Source: Comamonas phosphati (lineage in GTDB: Bacteria > Pseudomonadota > Gammaproteobacteria > Burkholderiales > Burkholderiaceae_C). Taken from it: a DNA stretch of 64,000 bases. The stretch's first letter is position 1, and the number at the start of each line of letters is the position of its first letter. Under the pieces are notes generated by a model, which saw nothing but the letters and a program-made list of their open reading frames with translations, was not told where the DNA came from and did no database searches. The stretch covers positions 1 to 64,000 of the forward strand of contig NZ_BMEU01000008.1 of NCBI RefSeq assembly GCF_014637085.1, in the 5' to 3' direction. This document shows positions 58,599 to 64,000 of this stretch, in pieces. The position numbers and the translations under genes are program-made.

Positions 58599-61500
58599 AT
58601 GTTTGTCCATTTGCGCCTGCACACAGAATTCTCCGTCGTTGACGGGACCAACCGCATCAATGCCGTGCTCAAGGCGGCTGCCGAAGACGGGCAGGTGGCG
58701 ATGGCCATCACCGACTTCAACAGCCTGTTCGGCGGCATCAAGTTCTACAAGGAAGGGCGGGCCAAGGGCGTCAAGCCCGTGCTGGGTTCCGAGATCGTCA
58801 TGGAGGGCGAGAACGGCGGACCTGCCTCGCGCATCATCGTCCTGGTCCAGAACACGCTGGGCTATCACAATCTATCCGAGCTGCTGGCGCGCGGCTGGAC
58901 GCGCGGCGTGGTGCGCGACCAGGCCCAGCATAAATGGGAATGGCTGCAGGAGCTCGGCGAGGGGCTGATCGTGCTCGCGGGCGCCCAGGCCGGCCCCGTG
59001 GGCCAGGCCTTGATGCGCGGCGACGAGGCCGGTGCGGCCGCCATCGCGCAGCGCATGGCCAGCATGTTTCCCCATCGCTTCTTCCTGGAGCTGCAGCGCG
59101 CGGGCCGTGCCGACGACGAGGCGCATGTCGGCGCCTGCGTGAAGCTGGCCCACCGGCTCAACCTGCCCGTGGTGGCCACGCATCCCATCCAGTTCTTCGG
59201 CCCGGACGACTATGAGTCCCACGAGGCCCGCGTCTGCATCGCCGAAGGCGAGATCCTGGGCAATGCCAAGCGCGTGCGCAAATTCACGCGTGAGCAGTAT
59301 TTCAAGACTGCGCAGCAGATGGAGGAGCTGTTTGCCGACATTCCCAGCGCCATTGCCAACACGGTGGAAATCGCGCGCCGCTGCAGCCTGACCCTGGTGC
59401 TGGGCAAGCCGCAGCTGCCCAGATTTCCCGTGCCGGAGGGCATGACGGAGGATCAGTTTTTCCGGCAGGAGTCCTATGTGGGCTTGGACGAGCGTCTGGC
59501 CCATCTGTATCCCGATCCCGCCAAACGCGAGGCCCAGCGGCCGCGCTATGTGGAGCGTCTGGAGTTCGAGCTGGACACTATCCTGAAGATGGGCTTTCCG
59601 GGCTACTTCCTCATCGTGGGCGACTTCATCAAGTGGGCCAAGCAGAACGGCTGCCCGGTGGGCCCGGGCCGCGGCTCGGGCGCGGGTTCGCTGGTGGCCT
59701 ATGTGCTCAAGATCACGGACCTGGACCCGCTCGAGTACAACCTGCTGTTCGAGCGTTTCCTGAACCCCGAGCGCGTGTCCATGCCCGACTTCGACGTGGA
59801 CTTCTGCCAGGCCAACCGCGACCGTGTGATCGACTATGTGAAGGAACTCTACGGCCGCGACGCCGTGAGCCAGATCGCCACCTTCGGCACCATGGCCGCG
59901 CGCGCGGCCATCCGCGACGTGGGCCGCGTCATGGACATGAGCTACACCTTCTGCGACAGCATCTCCAAGCTCATTCCGAACAAGCCGGGCCTGCACGTCA
60001 CGCTCAAGTACCCGCCCAACCCCAAGAAGGAAGGCGACAAGTACACCTATGCCATCGAGGCCGAGCCCCTGCTGGCCGAACGCATCGAGAAGGAAGAGGA
60101 CGTCAAGACCGTCATCGAGATGGCGCAGAAGCTCGAAGGCATGACGCGCAACATCGGCATGCACGCCGGCGGCGTGGTGATTGCCCCGGGCAAGCTGGCC
60201 GATTTCTGCCCGCTGTACCAGCAGCCCGGCAGCGACTCGGCCGTGGCCATGTACGACAAGGACGACGTGGAGGCCGTGGGCCTGGTGAAGTTCGACTTCC
60301 TGGGCCTGGCCACGCTGACCATCCTGGAAATCGCGCGCGAATTCATCATGAAGCGCCACAAGGGCCAGGAGAACTTCGCCTTCGAGAACATTCCGCTGGA
60401 CGACTACCCGACCTACAAGCTGTTCTCCGACGGCAAGACGGAGGCCGTGTTCCAGTTTGAATCGCGCGGCATGCAGCAGATGCTCAAGGAAGCCAAGCCT
60501 TCGCGCCTGGAGGACCTGATCGCCCTGAACGCCTTGTACCGCCCGGGGCCCATGGACCTGATTCCCAGCTTCATCGAGCGCAAGCACGGCCGCGAGGTGG
60601 TCGAGTACCCGCACCCGCTGGTGGAGAAGGTGCTGGCCGAGACCTACGGCATCATGGTCTACCAGGAGCAGGTGATGCAGACGGCCCAGGTGCTCGGCGG
60701 CTACTCGCTGGGCGGCGCCGACCTGCTGCGCCGCGCCATGGGCAAGAAGAAGGTCGAGGAAATGGTCATGCACCGCGGGATCTTCCGCGAAGGCGCGGCC
60801 AAGAACGGCATCGACGAGGCCAAGGCCGACGAGGTGTTCGACCTGATGGAGAAGTTCGCGGGCTACGGCTTCAACAAGTCGCACGCCGCCGCCTACTCGC
60901 TGCTGGCCTACCACACGGCCTGGCTCAAGGTGCATTACACGGCCGAGTTCTACTGCGGCAACATGACCGTGGAAATGGACAACACCGACAAGCTGCGCGT
61001 GCTCTACGAGGATGCGCTGAAGATGGGCATGAGTTTCGAGCTGCCGGACGTGAACCGCGGCGTTTACCGCTTCGAGCCCGTGACCGACAAGGTCATACGC
61101 TACGGCCTGGGTGCCATCAAGGGCACGGGCCAGTCGGCCATCGAGGCCATCGTCGCGGCCCGCAACGGCGAGGGCACCGGCCCCAACGGCGGCGAGAAGG
61201 GCCCGTTCAAGAGCCTGTTCGACTTCTGCCTGCGCGTGGACCGCAGCCGCCTGAACAAGCGCACGCTGGAGGCGCTGATCAAGGCCGGCGCCTTCGATAC
61301 GCTGGACATGAACCGCGCCTCGCTGGCGGCCTCCATCGACACGGCCTTCGAGTTCGCCAGCACCTCGATCGCCAATGCCAACCAGGGCGGCCTGTTCGAC
61401 ATGATGGGCGACGACGCGCTGGGCTCCAGCACGGCCGAGCCGCCGCTGACCGAGGCCCTGCCCTGGGGCGTGAAGGAGCGGCTGACCCAGGAAAAGACGG

Positions 61501-62132
61501 CCGTGGGCTTTTACCTCACGGGCCATCTGTTCGACGAGGTGGAGTCGGAGGTGCGCCGCTTCGTGCGCACGCCCATCGCCGAGATGCGCGACAGCCGTGA
61601 GCCCCAGACCATGGCCGGCATTCTCAGCGAGTTTCGCACCATCAACGGCCAGCGTGGCCGCCTGGCCCTGTTCAAGATCGACGACAAGTCGGGCGTGATC
61701 GAGGCCTCGGCGGACGAGAAGGTGCTCAACGCCTGCAAGGACCTGCTCAGGGACGACGAGTTCGTGGTGGTCACCGGCAGGCTGCAGCTCGACCATTTCA
61801 GCGGCGGCCTGCGCATGAAGGTGCAGCAGATGTGGAGCCTGGCCGATGCGCGCTGCCGCTTTGCGCGCTACCTGCAGGTCAGCGTGGGCGAGCAGATGCC
61901 CGACGTACCCGGCCTGCTGCGCCAGTTCCCGGCCAAGGTGCAGGAGACCGAGCATGGCGCGCTGACGCACGGTCTCAAGGTCCGCCTGGGCCTGGTCTGC
62001 GCCGAAGAGCGCGGCTCGGCCGCCTGCGAGTTGGCGCTGGGCGAGGGCAGCCGTTTCTACCCCAGCGACGCGGCCCTGGCCGCCTGGTACGCCCAGGCCG
62101 GCCTGGCCCAGGTCAAGGTGGTTTACGAGTGA
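58599..62132 (+). CDS. dnaE: DNA polymerase III alpha subunit
   Basis: A 1177-residue replicative polymerase. The N-terminal PHP domain begins FVHLRLHTEFSVVDGTNRIN. The palm holds GRGSGAGSLVAYVLKITDLD and the catalytic Asp pair in MPDFDVDFCQANRDRVIDYV, with AIRDVGRVMDM, GMQQMLKEAKPSRLEDLIAL and GFNKSHAAAYSLLAYHTAW further on. The C-terminal part carries the helix-hairpin-helix and OB-fold regions (MAGILSEFRTINGQRGRLA). The length is close to E. coli DnaE (1160). It stands divergent from bamD with about 200 bases between. Confidence 0.97.
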   Translation: MFVHLRLHTEFSVVDGTNRINAVLKAAAEDGQVAMAITDFNSLFGGIKFYKEGRAKGVKPVLGSEIVMEGENGGPASRIIVLVQNTLGYHNLSELLARGWTRGVVRDQAQHKWEWLQELGEGLIVLAGAQAGPVGQALMRGDEAGAAAIAQRMASMFPHRFFLELQRAGRADDEAHVGACVKLAHRLNLPVVATHPIQFFGPDDYESHEARVCIAEGEILGNAKRVRKFTREQYFKTAQQMEELFADIPSAIANTVEIARRCSLTLVLGKPQLPRFPVPEGMTEDQFFRQESYVGLDERLAHLYPDPAKREAQRPRYVERLEFELDTILKMGFPGYFLIVGDFIKWAKQNGCPVGPGRGSGAGSLVAYVLKITDLDPLEYNLLFERFLNPERVSMPDFDVDFCQANRDRVIDYVKELYGRDAVSQIATFGTMAARAAIRDVGRVMDMSYTFCDSISKLIPNKPGLHVTLKYPPNPKKEGDKYTYAIEAEPLLAERIEKEEDVKTVIEMAQKLEGMTRNIGMHAGGVVIAPGKLADFCPLYQQPGSDSAVAMYDKDDVEAVGLVKFDFLGLATLTILEIAREFIMKRHKGQENFAFENIPLDDYPTYKLFSDGKTEAVFQFESRGMQQMLKEAKPSRLEDLIALNALYRPGPMDLIPSFIERKHGREVVEYPHPLVEKVLAETYGIMVYQEQVMQTAQVLGGYSLGGADLLRRAMGKKKVEEMVMHRGIFREGAAKNGIDEAKADEVFDLMEKFAGYGFNKSHAAAYSLLAYHTAWLKVHYTAEFYCGNMTVEMDNTDKLRVLYEDALKMGMSFELPDVNRGVYRFEPVTDKVIRYGLGAIKGTGQSAIEAIVAARNGEGTGPNGGEKGPFKSLFDFCLRVDRSRLNKRTLEALIKAGAFDTLDMNRASLAASIDTAFEFASTSIANANQGGLFDMMGDDALGSSTAEPPLTEALPWGVKERLTQEKTAVGFYLTGHLFDEVESEVRRFVRTPIAEMRDSREPQTMAGILSEFRTINGQRGRLALFKIDDKSGVIEASADEKVLNACKDLLRDDEFVVVTGRLQLDHFSGGLRMKVQQMWSLADARCRFARYLQVSVGEQMPDVPGLLRQFPAKVQETEHGALTHGLKVRLGLVCAEERGSAACELALGEGSRFYPSDAALAAWYAQAGLAQVKVVYE

Positions 62133-62165
62133 AGGATCGGGCCTGACGGGGCCGTTTCGCCCTCG

Positions 62166-62199
62166 AGGCCCGGCCCGCGGCGCACTGCGGGCCGGGCCT
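62166..62199. terminator. GC-rich hairpin downstream of dnaE
   Basis: AGGCCCGGCCCGC (62166-62178) and GCGGGCCGGGCCT (62187-62199) form a perfect 13-bp stem with an 8-base loop, 33 bases after the dnaE stop. No T-run follows, so Rho-independent termination may be inefficient, but it should stabilise the 3' end. Confidence 0.6.
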
Positions 62200-62391
62200 T
62201 GCTGCATCCATGGGAATGCAGGCCGGGGAGGATAGGGGTTGAGGTGGCAAAAAACGTAGCTGCTGGGGCCGGTGGGTATTGGCCTGGAGTGCGAAAAATC
62301 CTTGAATATCCGGCACTTGCGGCCAGGGCCTTGAAATCCCTAACAATGCTATGCATATGCCAGCGCAAAAACAGCGTCTTGGCTCGCTAGA
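62200..62391. other. Intergenic region upstream of clpS
   Basis: About 190 bases. The part at 62235-62345 is relatively AT-rich (GGTGGCAAAAAACGTAGCTG and TGCGAAAAATCCTTGAATAT) and probably contains the clpS-clpA promoter. AACGTAGCTGCTGGGGC resembles the inverted form of the GCAGCTAT-type short elements. Confidence 0.4.
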
Positions 62392-62760
62392 ATGGATTTC
62401 ATGGCAACCCAACCTCCATCCATCCCACCCGTGTCGCCGTCGGTCAAGAATACGCCCGACGAAGGCGGCTCTTTGGTGCTGGAGCGCCGTCGGCAGCGTA
62501 CCGAGCCGCCGCGCATGTACCAGGTCGTGATCCTCAATGACGACTTCACGCCCATGGAGTTTGTGATCGTGGTATTGCAGGAGTTCTTCGGCAAGGACCG
62601 CGAGACGGCCACCCAGATCATGCTCAAGATCCATCTGAACGGCCGCGGCGTCTGCGGCGTGTATTCGCGCGATGTGGCGGCCACCAAGGTCGAGCAGGTG
62701 CTGCAGGCAGCCCAGAAGGCGGGTCACCCGCTGCAGGCCACATCCGAGCCTGTTGAATAA
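62392..62760 (+). CDS. clpS: ATP-dependent Clp protease adaptor ClpS
   Basis: A protein of 122 residues (or 119 from the ATG at 62401). The conserved domain runs [20 protein letters not shown] with [20 protein letters not shown] and [20 protein letters not shown]. The NDD/TPMEFV segment and HxxGRG are N-end-rule substrate and ClpA contacts. Known role: delivers proteins with destabilising N-terminal residues to ClpAP. It lies 62 bases upstream of clpA, the standard arrangement. Confidence 0.95.
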   Translation: MDFMATQPPSIPPVSPSVKNTPDEGGSLVLERRRQRTEPPRMYQVVILNDDFTPMEFVIVVLQEFFGKDRETATQIMLKIHLNGRGVCGVYSRDVAATKVEQVLQAAQKAGHPLQATSEPVE

Positions 62761-62822
62761 CTGCCGGACGTCCTCAATTAAAGTTCAGTCAATCATTCCA
62801 AGCAAGCGTAAAGGAGTCGCAA

Positions 62823-64000
62823 ATGATCGCTCAAGAACTGGAAGTCAGCTTGCACATGGCGTTCGTCGAGGCGCGTCAACAGCGCCACGAGTTCATCACC
62901 GTGGAGCATCTGCTGTTGGCGCTGCTGGACAACCCCAGTGCGGCGGAGGTGCTGCGCGCCTGCTCCGCCAACATTGACGACCTGCGCTCATCGCTGTCCA
63001 ACTTCATCAAGGACAACACGCCCCAGGTCGATGGAACCGACGAGGTCGATACCCAACCCACGCTGGGCTTCCAGCGGGTGATCCAGCGCGCCATCATGCA
63101 CGTGCAGTCCACGGGCAATGGCAAGAAGGAGGTGACGGGGGCCAACGTGCTCGTGGCCATCTTCGGCGAAAAGGACTCCCATGCCGTGTACTACCTGCAC
63201 CAGCAGGGCGTGACGCGCCTGGACGTGGTCAACTACATCGCCCACGGCATCAAGAAGGGCGAGCCGCCCGAGCCCGCGAAGTCCGAAGCGCCTTCGGACG
63301 CCGAAGAGGGCGCCGGCGGCGAGCGCAACGAAAAGGCTTCGCCGCTGGAGCAGTTCACGCTCAATCTCAACCAGGCGGCCAAGGACGGCAAGATCGACCC
63401 GCTGATCGGGCGCGACTACGAGGTCGAGCGCACCATCCAGATCCTGTGCCGCCGCCGCAAGAACAACCCGCTGCTGGTGGGCGAGGCCGGCGTGGGCAAG
63501 ACGGCGATTGCCGAGGGCCTGGCCTGGCGCGTCACCGAGGGCACGGTGCCCGAGGTGCTCAAGGAGGCCGTGGTCTATTCGCTGGACATGGGCGCGCTGC
63601 TGGCGGGCACCAAGTACCGCGGCGACTTTGAGCAGCGCCTGAAGGGCGTGCTCAAGTCGCTCAAGGACAAGCCCCAGGCCATCCTGTTCATCGACGAGAT
63701 CCACACCCTGATCGGTGCGGGCGCGGCTTCGGGCGGCACGCTGGATGCGTCCAACCTGCTCAAGCCTGCGCTGTCCAGCGGCCAGCTGCGCTGCATCGGC
63801 GCGACCACGTTCACGGAATACCGCGGCATCTTCGAGAAGGACGCCGCGCTGTCCCGCCGCTTCCAGAAGGTGGATGTGGTCGAGCCCACGGTGCCCGAGA
63901 CCATCGACATCCTCAAGGGCCTGAAGTCGCGCTTCGAGGAGCACCACAGCGTCAAGTACGCTGCGGAAGCCCTGCAGGCGGCGGCCGAGCTGTCGGCCAA
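62823..64000 (+). CDS. clpA: ATP-dependent Clp protease ATP-binding subunit ClpA, N-terminal part
   Basis: The first 392 codons of clpA, running off the right edge. [20 protein letters not shown] begins the Clp N-domain (residues 1-145), where ClpS binds. The first AAA+ module follows with Walker [20 protein letters not shown] near residue 222 and Walker [15 protein letters not shown] near residue 290. GGAG lies 6 bases before the ATG at 62823. The second AAA+ module and the ClpP-binding loop lie beyond the window. It forms the ClpAP unfoldase with ClpS just upstream. Confidence 0.96.
   Translation, partial: MIAQELEVSLHMAFVEARQQRHEFITVEHLLLALLDNPSAAEVLRACSANIDDLRSSLSNFIKDNTPQVDGTDEVDTQPTLGFQRVIQRAIMHVQSTGNGKKEVTGANVLVAIFGEKDSHAVYYLHQQGVTRLDVVNYIAHGIKKGEPPEPAKSEAPSDAEEGAGGERNEKASPLEQFTLNLNQAAKDGKIDPLIGRDYEVERTIQILCRRRKNNPLLVGEAGVGKTAIAEGLAWRVTEGTVPEVLKEAVVYSLDMGALLAGTKYRGDFEQRLKGVLKSLKDKPQAILFIDEIHTLIGAGAASGGTLDASNLLKPALSSGQLRCIGATTFTEYRGIFEKDAALSRRFQKVDVVEPTVPETIDILKGLKSRFEEHHSVKYAAEALQAAAELSA

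Noticed and set aside
58872-62207. A 1111-codon minus-strand frame opposite dnaE
   Set aside because: Antisense shadow of dnaE; composition typical of reverse-frame translation of GC-rich genes.
1-64000. CRISPR arrays, prophage modules or defence islands
   Set aside because: I saw no regularly spaced repeats, cas genes, phage structural genes, restriction-modification or toxin-antitoxin genes in any part of the window.

Overview
The window is a GC-rich chromosomal segment of a betaproteobacterium in the order Burkholderiales, most likely family Comamonadaceae and probably Comamonas or a close relative. This rests on the protein families and gene order (an Omp32-like porin, an odh operon with its own E3 subunit, zapE directly behind odhL, clpS-clpA), on strong GC bias at third codon positions, and on short intergenic repeats of a type I recall from Comamonadaceae. 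The genus is inference, since no rRNA is present. The DNA is mostly dense, ordinary chromosome. The only clear trace of mobile DNA is a small graveyard of IS110 and IS21 fragments beside a tRNA-Ser gene at 3.6-4.5 kb.

Layout. 0-3 kb: the N-terminus of a thiolase, then a small minus-strand cluster (RBBP9-type hydrolase, DsbA-family oxidoreductase, atypical Rieske-like protein) and a quinone oxidoreductase. 3-4.6 kb: transposase remnants and tRNA-Ser(GGA). 4.7-9.6 kb: a small membrane protein, an azoreductase with a divergent LysR regulator, a bile-acid:Na+ symporter family protein with a second divergent LysR, and a small secreted protein. 9.6-14.5 kb: an NCS2 nucleobase permease / amidohydrolase / TauE-SafE operon facing a LacI-type regulator, with two near-identical operators between them. 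14.7-20.8 kb: a tripartite RND efflux pump. 20.8-28.9 kb: a copper-handling operon (CusF-like, DUF411, CopI-like cupredoxin, multicopper oxidase, TolC-like and a small periplasmic protein), a His/Cys-rich protein, and a Zn/Cd/Pb-type P1B-ATPase controlled by a divergent CadR-type MerR regulator. 29-31.5 kb: an MlaE permease / MCE protein / lipoprotein operon without an ATPase gene. 31.6-34.7 kb: a candidate 53-residue membrane protein, a porin, tRNA-Gln(UUG) and an Lrp-family regulator.

34.6-45.1 kb is the most remarkable part. It is one co-directional minus-strand block holding a formate dehydrogenase (fdoG-fdoH-fdoI), its maturation protein FdhE, and the whole selenocysteine machinery: selA, selB, tRNA-Sec (selC) and selD. 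The fdoG gene is interrupted by an in-frame TGA at codon 197, followed directly by a SECIS-like hairpin. The enzyme that needs selenocysteine and all the factors that make and insert it are therefore encoded together. The family biology is known; the complete packing, with selC between selB and selD and a hairpin separating structural from maturation genes, is the notable feature.

45-64 kb is housekeeping: an AI-2E family transporter, the 2-oxoglutarate dehydrogenase operon (sucA-odhB-odhL) followed by zapE, a coiled-coil secreted protein, a PP2C phosphatase, a DinG/YoaA-type helicase, bamD, dnaE, clpS and the start of clpA. I found no CRISPR array, prophage or defence island. The best candidates for something not yet described are the MCE operon lacking an ATPase, the Rieske-like protein whose first His ligand is replaced by Asp, and the 53-residue membrane protein.
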